Shown here piece after piece: positions 38,357 through 51,670 of a stretch of 64,000 bases of DNA. The DNA is from Thauera sp. UBA6194 (GTDB taxonomy: Bacteria > Pseudomonadota > Gammaproteobacteria > Burkholderiales > Rhodocyclaceae). The stretch is taken from assembly GCA_002422685.1 (NCBI GenBank), contig DITC01000071.1, positions 1 to 64,000 of the forward strand, given 5' to 3'. Numbering within the stretch: the first letter of the stretch is position 1; each line of letters opens with the position of its first letter. Below the pieces are notes generated by a model. The model searched no databases. It was not told where the DNA came from and was given only the letters and a program-made list of their open reading frames with translations. Made by a program: the position numbers and the translations under genes.

Positions 38357-39709
38357 TCAGCCGAACGCGTGCTCCACGGCGTCCGCGATCTGTCGCGCCA
38401 GCCGGTCTACGAGCGCCCCATCGCGCCCCTCCACCATGACCCGCAGCAGCGGCTCGGTGCCCGACGGGCGCAGCAGCACGCGCCCGCTTTCCCCGAGTGT
38501 CTGTTCGGCCCGAGCTTGCGCGTTGGCGATGCCGCTGTCCGCGCTCCAGTCGAAGCCGTTCGGCATGCGCACGTTGATGAGTCGCTGCGGATAGAAGACG
38601 AGATCGGCGCAGGCCTCGGCGAGCGACGTACCCCGCTGCTTGAGCGCCGCCAGCACCTGCAAGGCCGACACGATGCCGTCTCCCGTGGTGTGACGGTCGA
38701 GGCAGATGATGTGGCCCGAGTTTTCGCCGCCGATCTTCCAGCCACGCTCGTGCAACTGCTCGAGAACGTAGCGATCGCCGACCTTCGCGCGCGCAAACGG
38801 CACCCCGAGGCGCCCGATCGCGTGCTCGAACCCCAGATTGCTCATCAGGGTGCCGACCACGCCGTCGAGTTTCCCGTCAGCGTGCCGCGACTGCGCCACC
38901 ACGTATAGGAGCTTGTCGCCATCGTAGATCTCGCCGGTGTGATCGACCATCATGAGCCGGTCGGCATCGCCATCGAGCGCGATCCCCAGGTCCGCCCCCT
39001 GAGCGAGCACGGCCTTGCGTAGATTCTCAGGGCGGGTCGCGCCGACCCCGTCGTTGATGTTCAGGCCATTTGGCTCGGCACCGACGGCCACGACCTCCGC
39101 ACCGAGCTCATGAAAGACCTTCGGCGCGATGTTATAGGCCGCTCCGTTCGCGCAATCCACGACGATGCGCAGGCCGCGCAGATCGAGCTCGTTCGGGAAG
39201 GTGCTCTTGCAGAACTCGATGTAGCGCCCGGCGGCATCCTCGATGCGACGCGCCTTGCCCAGGCCGGCCGAGTCGACGCAGCCCATCGGCTCGTCCAGGC
39301 GCGCTTCGATCTCGGCCTCGACGGCGTCGGGCAGCTTGCTGCCGTCGGCGGAGAAGAACTTGATGCCATTATCGTAAAACGGATTGTGCGACGCCGAGAT
39401 CACCACGCCCGCCTGCAGGCGCAAGGCACGCGTCAGGTAGGCGACCGCGGGGGTCGGGATCGGGCCGGCGAGCATGACGTCCACACCAGCCGCCGCGAAA
39501 CCGGCCTCGAGCGCCGCCTCGAGCATGTAGCCCGAGATCCGCGTGTCCTTGCCGATGAGCACGGCCGGATGCTCGCCCGGCGGAAGATGCTCACGCGTGA
39601 CCAGCGTCAGCCCCGCTGCATAGCCGAGCTTCATCACCAGTTCCGGCGTGATCGGCGCAACGCCAACCTTCCCACGCACGCCGTCCGTACCGAAATAATT
39701 GCGCCCCAT
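38357..39709 (-). CDS. glmM: Phosphoglucosamine mutase
   Basis: This 450-residue enzyme converts glucosamine-6-phosphate to glucosamine-1-phosphate, the step before UDP-GlcNAc synthesis for peptidoglycan and LPS. The phosphoserine active site is in VVISASHNPFYDNGIKFF, the metal-binding loop is ALDGDADRLMMVD, and the sugar-binding GGENSGHII and C-terminal phosphate loop (LRPSGTEPLLRVMVEG) are intact. It follows folP by 54 bases. The folP-glmM pair downstream of ftsH is conserved in many proteobacteria. Confidence 0.98.
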   Translation of the reverse strand: MGRNYFGTDGVRGKVGVAPITPELVMKLGYAAGLTLVTREHLPPGEHPAVLIGKDTRISGYMLEAALEAGFAAAGVDVMLAGPIPTPAVAYLTRALRLQAGVVISASHNPFYDNGIKFFSADGSKLPDAVEAEIEARLDEPMGCVDSAGLGKARRIEDAAGRYIEFCKSTFPNELDLRGLRIVVDCANGAAYNIAPKVFHELGAEVVAVGAEPNGLNINDGVGATRPENLRKAVLAQGADLGIALDGDADRLMMVDHTGEIYDGDKLLYVVAQSRHADGKLDGVVGTLMSNLGFEHAIGRLGVPFARAKVGDRYVLEQLHERGWKIGGENSGHIICLDRHTTGDGIVSALQVLAALKQRGTSLAEACADLVFYPQRLINVRMPNGFDWSADSGIANAQARAEQTLGESGRVLLRPSGTEPLLRVMVEGRDGALVDRLARQIADAVEHAFG

Positions 39710-39763
39710 CTCCGCTCCGAAGCAATCACGAAAGTGGGATTATGACATCTCGGCGCAAGCCTA

Positions 39764-40594
39764 TCAGCAGGAACCCCGGGTCGCCGCCCACACCCGCAGC
39801 GCGTCACGCGTCGCGGCCACGTCGTGCACGCGCACGATCGCGGCACCATGTTGCACCGCGATCAGCGCCGCCGCCACGCTTGCCGCAAGCCGCTCGTCCA
39901 CCGCGCGGCCGGTAACGGCACCCAGCATCGATTTGCGCGACATGCCCGCGAGCACGGGCAGCCCGCCGCTCGAGAAGCGCTGCAGCTCGCGCAGGAGCGT
40001 GTAGTTATGCACCGTGCTCTTGCCAAAACCGAACCCCGGGTCGAGCACGATCCGATCGCGCGCCACCCCGGCCGCGACGAGCGCAGCGACGCGCGCATCC
40101 AGGAAAGCAGCCACGTCGGCGACGACGTCCTCGTACTGCGGATCGTGCTGCATGGTGCGCGGCTCACCCTTCATGTGCATCACGCACAGCCCCGCCTGCC
40201 CCGCAGCAACCGCCTCCACCGCGCCCGACGTGCGAAAGCCATTGACGTCGTTGATCATGTCCGCGCCGGCCGCGAGCGCGGCCCGCATCACCGCCGGCTT
40301 GACTGTGTCGATCGACAGCGGTACCCCGAGCGCGCGCGCGGCGTCCACGAAAGCCACCACGCGCTCGAGCTCCTGCGCCTCGGAAACAGGATCCGAACCG
40401 GGCCGCGACGACTCCGCCCCGACGTCGAGCATGTCCGCCCCCTCCTCCAGCGCGCGTTCAGCACGCGCCAGGGCCGAGCGGGTGTCGGCGCTGTAACCGT
40501 CGCCCGAAAACGAGTCGTCGGTGAGATTGATGATGGCCATGATCCTGGGCTGCCCCAGCTCGAGCTGGAAACGACCGCACTGCAAAACGGGCAT
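39764..40594 (-). CDS. folP: Dihydropteroate synthase
   Basis: This 276-residue TIM-barrel enzyme joins 6-hydroxymethyl-dihydropterin pyrophosphate with p-aminobenzoate in folate synthesis and is the target of sulfonamides. The first signature is IINLTDDSFSGDG, a slightly varied form of the usual NVTPDSFSDGG. The second, DVGAESSRPGSDPVS, is canonical. The pterin-binding LDPGFGFGKS and the C-terminal RVHDVAATRDALRV are present. The ATG at 40594 has GGAG seven bases upstream. A terminator lies between ftsH and folP, so folP-glmM may have an additional promoter. Confidence 0.96.
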   Translation of the reverse strand: MPVLQCGRFQLELGQPRIMAIINLTDDSFSGDGYSADTRSALARAERALEEGADMLDVGAESSRPGSDPVSEAQELERVVAFVDAARALGVPLSIDTVKPAVMRAALAAGADMINDVNGFRTSGAVEAVAAGQAGLCVMHMKGEPRTMQHDPQYEDVVADVAAFLDARVAALVAAGVARDRIVLDPGFGFGKSTVHNYTLLRELQRFSSGGLPVLAGMSRKSMLGAVTGRAVDERLAASVAAALIAVQHGAAIVRVHDVAATRDALRVWAATRGSC

Positions 40595-40672
40595 GAGAGA
40601 ACTCCGGAACACGAGCGTCCAGGCCTGCGAAACGCTCGACGATGGATGGATGAGTCAATCGGGAATGCAATT

Positions 40673-40697
40673 GAAAAGGGCCGGATCGACCGGCCCT
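40673..40697 (-). terminator. Terminator downstream of ftsH
   Basis: AGGGCCGG (40677-40684) pairs with CCGGCCCT (40690-40697) over a five-base loop. Reading the minus strand, TTTT follows the stem (40676-40673). It lies 30 bases after the ftsH stop and before folP. Confidence 0.75.
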
Positions 40698-40727
40698 CGG
40701 GGTGAGCTGACTCGTAAGGGAGCTCGC

Positions 40728-42620
<1,893 letters not shown>

Positions 42621-42741
42621 GGTTCTGTTCCCCGAAAGCCTTTTTGGCCATGTACGCGACTGACCGATTCTAGTGGTGAATGTTCCCCCGGGCAAACCAA
42701 TGGGCTGCATTGCCTGCCCCTATCGAGGAGAACTTCGCCGT

Positions 42742-43365
42742 TCAAGTTTGGCGTGGCCCCTTCCCCAGCAGATAAACCTCCGCGCTGCGATCGCGCGAGG
42801 CCTTGGGCTTGCGCACCTGCACGGACGCGAACGCGGACTCCATCTGCTGGCGGAAGGCCATGAAGCCTTCGCCCTGAAACACCTTGACCAGGAACTGCCC
42901 GCCGGGCTTGAGGTGACGGACGGCAAAATCCAGCGCCAGTTCGCACAGGTGGATCGAGCGCGCTTGGTCGACCGTGGCCACGCCGCTCAGATTCGGCGCC
43001 ATGTCCGACAGCACCACGTCGACACGCGCGCCGTCGAGCCTGCGCTCGAACTCCTCGAGCACGGCGTCTTCGGTGAAGTCGCCGAGTAGGAAGTCGACCC
43101 CGGCCACCGCCTCCATCGGCAACAGATCGAGCGCTAGCACCCGGCCCTTGGGGCCGCAGCGCTTGACGGCAATCTGGCACCACGACCCCGGCGCAGCCCC
43201 CAGGTCGACCACCACCGCACCGGGTCGCAGCAGATGGTCGCGCTCGTCGATCTCGGTGAGCTTGTAGGCGGCGCGCGCCCGATAGCCATCGGCCTGCGCG
43301 CGTTGCACATACGGGTCGTTCAGGTGGTCATGGACCCAGGCACGGCTGGTCTTGTTCTTCTTCAT
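42742..43365 (-). CDS. rlmE: 23S rRNA (uridine-2'-O)-methyltransferase (U2552)
   Basis: This 207-residue enzyme (RrmJ/FtsJ) methylates U2552 in the ribosomal A-loop late in 50S assembly and is heat-induced in E. coli. The SAM-binding motif is VVDLGAAPGSWCQIAV. The catalytic Lys-Asp-Lys-Glu residues fall in the expected places (ARAAYKLTEID, LSDMAPNLSG, LVKVFQGEGF). The ATG at 43365 has GGGGA upstream and starts MKKNKTSRAW; the longer opening was rejected. It is divergent from yhbY and upstream of ftsH, a very conserved arrangement. Confidence 0.97.
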   Translation of the reverse strand: MKKNKTSRAWVHDHLNDPYVQRAQADGYRARAAYKLTEIDERDHLLRPGAVVVDLGAAPGSWCQIAVKRCGPKGRVLALDLLPMEAVAGVDFLLGDFTEDAVLEEFERRLDGARVDVVLSDMAPNLSGVATVDQARSIHLCELALDFAVRHLKPGGQFLVKVFQGEGFMAFRQQMESAFASVQVRKPKASRDRSAEVYLLGKGPRQT

Positions 43366-43458
43366 GTGTTTTCCCCGCCTCCTTTGGCAGGCAAGCCCTA
43401 CATGCAAGGAGTAGAATCCCACCCCCAGGCATTCACAAAAGTATCCAGAGAATCATCG

Positions 43459-43917
43459 ATGACCGAGCTTACCCCGGCCCAGCGCAGCGATCTGCGCGCC
43501 CGCGCCCACCATCTGAATCCCGTCGTCACCATCGCCGGCAACGGGCTCACGCCCAATGTCCTGGCCGAGATCGAACGCGCGCTCGACGCGCACGAGCTCA
43601 TCAAGGTCAAGGTTCAGGGCAGCGACCGCGACCAGCGTGACGCGCTGATGCAGACGCTGTGCGAGACCGTGGCCGCGGCCCCCGTCCAGCACATCGGCAG
43701 CATCCTCATCGTGTGGCGCGAGCGGCGCGAGACCGAAAAGCCCGCAGCGGCGGCCGAGAAAAAGACGGCCCGCCCCGCGACCGCAAAATCCGCCGCCGCC
43801 TTCGCCGCGGCCGCGCGACGCGCAGCCCTCGCCAAGGCGAGCAGCGAGTCGCGCCGCAGTCCGGCGCGCGCGCCTGCCGCCCGCGGCCGAAGCAGCAGCG
43901 GCAACCGCGGACGCTGA
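43459..43917 (+). CDS. yhbY: YhbY-family RNA-binding (CRM domain) protein with basic tail
   Basis: Residues 1-97 form a CRM domain with the conserved LNPVVTIAGNGLT segment, like E. coli YhbY, which binds pre-50S ribosomal particles. The typical protein ends near residue 97. This one continues for about 55 residues of Ala, Lys, Arg and Ser low-complexity sequence ending in RGRSSSGNRGR, which should be disordered, strongly positive and RNA-binding. The ATG at 43459 is preferred over the opening at 43234, which lies in rlmE. It is divergent from rlmE with a 93-base shared promoter region and is followed by a strong terminator. Confidence 0.93.
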   Translation: MTELTPAQRSDLRARAHHLNPVVTIAGNGLTPNVLAEIERALDAHELIKVKVQGSDRDQRDALMQTLCETVAAAPVQHIGSILIVWRERRETEKPAAAAEKKTARPATAKSAAAFAAAARRAALAKASSESRRSPARAPAARGRSSSGNRGR

Positions 43918-43951
43918 GCGCACCGCGCCCGGCGGAAAAATCGAAAAGAAG

Positions 43952-43978
43952 AGGCGGTGCATGACACCGCCTTTTTTG
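43952..43978. terminator. Terminator between yhbY and greA
   Basis: AGGCGGTG (43952-43959) pairs with CACCGCCT (43965-43972) over a five-base loop, followed by T6. A-rich sequence before the stem allows it to serve the minus-strand greA as well. Confidence 0.85.
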
Positions 43979-43998
43979 TCGACGCTGCCCCGCAGCGC

Positions 43999-44471
43999 TC
44001 AGATGTAGCGCACGTCGATCACCTCGTACTCGCGCACGCCACCGGGCGCCTGCACGTCGGCGATGTCGCCCGCGTACTTTCCGATCAGCGCGCGCGCGAT
44101 CGGCGAGCTGATCGAGATCTTGCTCTCCTTGATGTCAGCCTCGTCGTCGCCCACGATCTGGTAGGTGACCACCTGGCCGGAGTCCAGATCCTCGAGCTCG
44201 ACCGTGGCGCCGAAGACGCAGCGGCCATCTGCGTCGAGCAGCTTCGGGTCGATGATCTGGCCATTGGCCAGCTTGGCCTCCACCTCCATGATCCGGCCTT
44301 CGATGAAGCCCTGCCGATCCTTCGCCGCTTCGTACTCGGCGTTCTCGGACAAGTCGCCGTGCGAGCGCGCCTCGGCAATCGCGGCGATCACGCTGGGGCG
44401 CTCGACGGTTTTCAGACGATGCAGCTCGGCGCGCAACTTCTCGGCGCCGGCCACGGTAAGTGGGGTCTTGT

Positions 44472-44475
<4 letters not shown>
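43999..44475 (-). CDS. greA: Transcription elongation factor GreA
   Basis: This 158-residue factor enters the RNA polymerase secondary channel and triggers cleavage of backtracked transcripts. The N-terminal coiled coil has the acidic tip (SHGDLSENAEYEAAKDRQ), and the C-terminal FKBP-like domain ends with SPIARALIGKYAGD. The ATG at 44475 overlaps the carB stop in an ATGA, so it is translationally coupled to carB. A carAB-greA order is known in several proteobacteria. The opening to 44556 is inside carB. Confidence 0.97.
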
Positions 44476-47702
<3,227 letters not shown>

Positions 47703-47799
47703 TGTCTTGCCTCGGTGATTCGTCGACGCCGCGCCGAGCGCGCGCGTCCGAAAATGCTGGAACTTCCTGTACGGCGGGCCGCGCCCGCCGCTCGCCGTT

Positions 47800-48942
47800 T
47801 TACTTCGCCGCGTCCATCAGACCGATGAAGCGGTCGAACAGGTAGGCGACGTCGTGCGGGCCGGGACTCGCTTCCGGGTGCCCCTGGAAGGAGAAGGCCG
47901 GCACGTCGGTGCGTGCGATGCCCTGGTTGGTGCCGTCGAACAGCGACTGATGGGTCACGCGCAGATTCGCCGGCATGGTCGAGGGATCGACCGCGAAGCC
48001 GTGGTTCTGGCTGGTGATCAGCACCTTGCCGCTGTCCAGGTCCTTGACCGGGTGGTTGGCGCCGTGGTGGCCGGTGCTCATCTTCATGGTCTTTGCGCCC
48101 GAGGCGAGCGCCAGCAGCTGGTGCCCCAGGCAGATGCCGAAGGTCGGTACGCGCGCGGCGACGATCTCGCGAATCGCGTCGATCGCGTAGTCGCAGGGTT
48201 CGGGGTCACCCGGGCCATTGGAAAGGAACACGCCGTCGGGGTTGAGCGCGAGCACCTCGGACGCGGGCGTCTGTGCCGGCACCACGGTGAGGCGGCAGCC
48301 ACGCTCGGCGAGCATGCGCAGGATGTTGTACTTGACGCCGAAGTCATAGGCGACGACGTGGAAGCGATCGGCCGCACGCGCGCCATAGCCTTCGCCGAGC
48401 ACCCACTCCGATTCCGTCCACTGGTAGCGCTCGCTCGCGCTCACCACCTTGGCCAGGTCCATGCCCGCGAGCCCGGGGAAGCTGCGCGCCTGCGCGAGCG
48501 CGGCGTCGACGTTGAGCGTCTCGCCTTCCGCGGCGGTGACGATGCAGCCGGCCTGAGCCCCCTTCTCGCGCAGCACGCGAGTCAGCTTGCGGGTATCGAG
48601 CCCGGCGATGGCCACCACGTTCTCGGCCTTCAGATAGGCGTCCAGACGCTGGCTCATGCGAAAGTTCGACGGCAGGATCGGCAAATCGCGGATCACCAGA
48701 CCGGCGGCCTGCACACGCAGCGATTCGACGTCTTCGGCGTTGACGCCGGTGTTGCCAATGTGTGGATAGGTCAGCGTGACGATCTGGCGGCAATAGCTCG
48801 GGTCGGTCAGGATTTCCTGATAGCCCGACATCGAGGTGTTGAACACCACCTCACCGACCGTGCTGCCAACCGCGCCGATTCCCCTGCCGTGGAAAACGCT
48901 TCCGTCGGCAAGCACAAGAAGGGCTGCTGGGAATGCACTCAC
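47800..48942 (-). CDS. carA: Carbamoyl-phosphate synthase, small (glutaminase) subunit
   Basis: This 380-residue subunit hydrolyses glutamine and channels ammonia to CarB. The class I amidotransferase triad is visible: Cys in FGICLGHQLLALASG, and His and Glu in FSFQGHPEASPGP. The start is a GTG at 48942 with AGGAG upstream. It is preceded by a leader that contains a predicted promoter and a hairpin with a T-run. The neighbour upstream is a hybrid histidine kinase, then dapB. Confidence 0.98.
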   Translation of the reverse strand: MSAFPAALLVLADGSVFHGRGIGAVGSTVGEVVFNTSMSGYQEILTDPSYCRQIVTLTYPHIGNTGVNAEDVESLRVQAAGLVIRDLPILPSNFRMSQRLDAYLKAENVVAIAGLDTRKLTRVLREKGAQAGCIVTAAEGETLNVDAALAQARSFPGLAGMDLAKVVSASERYQWTESEWVLGEGYGARAADRFHVVAYDFGVKYNILRMLAERGCRLTVVPAQTPASEVLALNPDGVFLSNGPGDPEPCDYAIDAIREIVAARVPTFGICLGHQLLALASGAKTMKMSTGHHGANHPVKDLDSGKVLITSQNHGFAVDPSTMPANLRVTHQSLFDGTNQGIARTDVPAFSFQGHPEASPGPHDVAYLFDRFIGLMDAAK

Positions 48943-49004
48943 GAAAAGCTCCTGGATTCAGCTTGAAGATTCGAGGGCACGCATGTAGCGCGCCCGATAT
49001 GTAC

Positions 49005-49039
49005 AAAAAGCGGGACGGGCCTCGGGGCCGATCCCGCTT
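49005..49039 (-). terminator. Hairpin plus T5 in the carA leader: terminator or attenuator
   Basis: AAGCGGGA (49008-49015) pairs with TCCCGCTT (49032-49039), with an inner GGCC/GGCC pairing. Reading the minus strand it is followed by TTTTT (49009-49005). It lies between the kinase gene and carA but downstream of a predicted carA promoter. It may end the kinase transcript, or act as an attenuator on the carA transcript. Confidence 0.7.
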
Positions 49040-49050
49040 AAAACTGCTTG

Positions 49051-49079
49051 ATTTTATATTTTCGGCGCCCTCAAGGCAA
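49051..49079 (-). promoter_or_regulatory. Predicted carA promoter
   Basis: On the minus strand TTGCCT (49079-49074) and TAAAAT (49056-49051) are 17 bases apart. Seven bases after the -10 lies a G (49044) followed by TTTT, a sequence on which slippage during initiation could occur. E. coli carAB uses UTP-sensitive reiterative transcription at such a run. Confidence 0.5.
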
Positions 49080-49161
49080 ACCCGATTAGCCGCCGGGACG
49101 CCGGACATCGGCCCGCGCCACAGCCGCCCCGGCCTGCGGGAACACGCTGTAAAACGGGGCC

Positions 49162-51654
49162 TCAGCCGGGTTCGAGCTCGCCTTGCAGCGCCTGAGCGAG
49201 CAGACGCAATTCGCCGATGAGCCTGCGCGCCTGCTGGGTGGGCGCCTCAGCGTCACGCGCCCTGGCGAGCTGCTCGAGCCGCAGCGCCGCATCCACCGCG
49301 CGCCGGGCCGCGAACAGGCTCACCGACCCCTTGATCGAGTGCGCACTGCGCGCGAGCCGCTCGTAGTCGAGGTCGGCGGCAGCCGCCTGCAATTCGGCGA
49401 CGTCGCGCTCATGGTTGTCCAGGAACACGCGCACGAGTTGCTTCACGACCAGCTCGTCACCCGCGAACATCTCGCGGGCTTCGTCCAGGCAGGCGATCTG
49501 CCTGCGCGCTTCGCCGCCCAGCTCGAGCAAGGAGATATCGCTCTCCACCGTATCGGCCGGATGTGCGTCGAGCACGCGCTCTATGGCGGCGAACAATGCG
49601 CCGGGGGTCACAGGCTTGGCGACGTAATCGTCCATGCCCGCGTCGAGACAGCGCTGCCGATCGCCCTCCATCGCGTGCGCCGTCATCGCGACGATCGGCA
49701 CCGGCCGCCAGTCCTCCTGGATCGCCCAGCTGCGCCGCGCCTCATGCGCTCGAATCGCCTGTGTGGCCTCGATGCCGCCCATCACCGGCATCTGCACGTC
49801 CATGAGGATGAGGTCGAAGCGCTCGAGCTCGATCGCCTCGAGCGCCTCCTCGCCGTTATTGACCAGCGTCACCGCATGACCGGCGCGGGTCAGGATGCCT
49901 TGCGCCACGGCCTGATTGACCGGATTGTCCTCGGCGACGAGCACGCGCAGCGGCTGCGCCGCCTCGGCCTCGACGAACGGGGGCAGCATCACCGGATCGA
50001 GCTTCAGCGCAGCCCCGGCGCCGTCCGCCGGCCGAGCGTCCCCGGCCTCGACGAGCCCGCCGCGACGCGCCATTTCGAGCACCGAGAGCAAATCCTCGGC
50101 AGCAAACGGCTTGGCGAGCCGGAAGCGCACGCCGATCTCGTCGCAGCGCAGCGCATCGTTCCGCTGAGCGTGGCTGTCGAGCATCATCACGATGCGATCC
50201 ACGCGCGCATCGAGCGCGGCGAAACGCTTCGCCAACGCCAGCCCGCCCGGCTCCGGCATGGCGGCGTCCATGAGCAGGAAATCATGAGGATCGCGCCCGT
50301 CGCGCGCTGCAGCGAGGGCGGACAGCACCTCCTGCCCGCTGCTCGCCAGCACCGGGCGCAGGCCGGAGCGCTCCAGCACTTCGCCCAGATAGCGTCCGAA
50401 GGCGGCGTTGCCCGCCGCGACGAGCACGCGCGCCCGAGCGATGAGCGCGGGTACGACCTCGCGCTGCGCGGCCACCCGGGGCAGCGGAAGCGTGAAACTG
50501 AAGGTGCTCCCTGCGGCGGGGGCGCTGTCGACCTCGATGCGGCCGTTCATCAGATCGACCAGCTGGCGCGAAATGGCCAGCCCGAGGCCGGTGCCGCCAT
50601 ACTTGCGCGTGATCGACGTGTCGGCCTGCGAGAAAGCAGCAAAGATCGAATCGAGCTTGTCCGCGGGGATTCCGCACCCGGTGTCACGCACGCTGAAGCG
50701 AATCAGGTCGGCTTCGGCGCCGCGTTCGACGCACTCGACGCGCACGGCGACCTCTCCGCGCTCGGTGAATTTCACCGCGTTGCCGATCAGGTTCGTGAGC
50801 ACCTGGCGCAGCCGCGTGGGGTCACCGCGCAGCACCCGGGGAACATCGGGCCGGATGTCGTGAAAAAGCTCGACCCCCTTCTGCGCTGCCCGCAGCGCCA
50901 GGCTGCGACAGGTTTCGCTCACGACCGCCGCGGTCGAAAAATCGATCGCCTCGACCTTCAGCCGCCCCGCCTCGATGCGCGAGAAGTCGAGGATGTCATT
51001 GATGATCGTGAGCAGCGCATCGGCCGAGGATTTCACCGTGAGCAGATACTCCCGCTGCTCGCCCGCGATGCCCGAATCGAGCACGAGATCGGTCATCCCG
51101 ATGATGCCGTTCATCGGCGTGCGGATTTCGTGGCTCATGTTGGCGAGGAAATCGCCTTTGGCACGGCTCGCGGCCTCGGCCGCCTCCTTGGCCTCGAGCA
51201 ACTCGAGCTCGCGCAGCTTGCGCTCGGTGATGTCACGCCAGGTCCCTTCCAGCCACCGCCAGCGCCCGCCCTCGCGCTCGCCCACCGTGCGCCCGCGCAG
51301 CTCGACCCAGCGCCAGCTGCCGTCCTGCGCCCTGCAACGCAGCTCGACGGCCAGCGCGGTGTCGCGCCTCAAGCAGGCGCGCAGCGCATCGTCGAGCTGC
51401 GCCCGGCCGGACTCCTCGAGCACTTCTGACCACCCGACGGTGGCTGTGCCCGCATAACCGAGCAGCGCGCGCCAGCGCGCATCGAGGCGCACTTCGCCCC
51501 GGGCCAGATCGGCCTCCCACACCCCGGCGCCGGTGTTCTCGCACAGCAACTCGACGCGGCGCTGCACACGCGCGAGCGCTTCGGCAAGCGACTCGGCGGT
51601 GGCGGGCTCATGCGCCGTCGGGCCCTGCGCCGAGGGCTGCGCCTCAACGGCCAT
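49162..51654 (-). CDS. Cytosolic hybrid sensor histidine kinase (PAS-HisKA-HATPase-REC-REC-HPt)
   Basis: This 830-residue protein has no membrane segment. About residues 35-145 form a PAS/PAC domain. The H-box SHEIRTPMNG carries phospho-acceptor His175. The ATPase domain has the N-box NLIGNAVKF, DTGCGIP and GGTGLGLAI. Two receiver domains follow. The first (about 408-530) has lost the acidic pair (LVAAGN in place of xEDN) but keeps Asp463 and a KPF. The second (about 569-690) is complete (VAEDN, Asp619, MTAH, Lys680). A C-terminal HPt domain has His772 (ARSAHSIKGS). The layout resembles BarA/TorS-type phosphorelay kinases. No response regulator gene is nearby, so the partner is unknown. It starts 16 bases after dapB and is probably co-transcribed. 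Confidence 0.94.
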   Translation of the reverse strand: MAVEAQPSAQGPTAHEPATAESLAEALARVQRRVELLCENTGAGVWEADLARGEVRLDARWRALLGYAGTATVGWSEVLEESGRAQLDDALRACLRRDTALAVELRCRAQDGSWRWVELRGRTVGEREGGRWRWLEGTWRDITERKLRELELLEAKEAAEAASRAKGDFLANMSHEIRTPMNGIIGMTDLVLDSGIAGEQREYLLTVKSSADALLTIINDILDFSRIEAGRLKVEAIDFSTAAVVSETCRSLALRAAQKGVELFHDIRPDVPRVLRGDPTRLRQVLTNLIGNAVKFTERGEVAVRVECVERGAEADLIRFSVRDTGCGIPADKLDSIFAAFSQADTSITRKYGGTGLGLAISRQLVDLMNGRIEVDSAPAAGSTFSFTLPLPRVAAQREVVPALIARARVLVAAGNAAFGRYLGEVLERSGLRPVLASSGQEVLSALAAARDGRDPHDFLLMDAAMPEPGGLALAKRFAALDARVDRIVMMLDSHAQRNDALRCDEIGVRFRLAKPFAAEDLLSVLEMARRGGLVEAGDARPADGAGAALKLDPVMLPPFVEAEAAQPLRVLVAEDNPVNQAVAQGILTRAGHAVTLVNNGEEALEAIELERFDLILMDVQMPVMGGIEATQAIRAHEARRSWAIQEDWRPVPIVAMTAHAMEGDRQRCLDAGMDDYVAKPVTPGALFAAIERVLDAHPADTVESDISLLELGGEARRQIACLDEAREMFAGDELVVKQLVRVFLDNHERDVAELQAAAADLDYERLARSAHSIKGSVSLFAARRAVDAALRLEQLARARDAEAPTQQARRLIGELRLLAQALQGELEPG

Positions 51655-51670
51655 CCACGCTCACCCTCGC

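Noticed and set aside
42621..42710. N-terminal extension of FtsH to an upstream start
   Set aside because: The added residues are unlike FtsH and precede a well-placed ribosome binding site for the TTG at 42620.
49183..51429. Plus-strand open frame of 748 codons opposite the hybrid kinase
   Set aside because: Antisense to a full-motif histidine kinase and of shadow-like composition.
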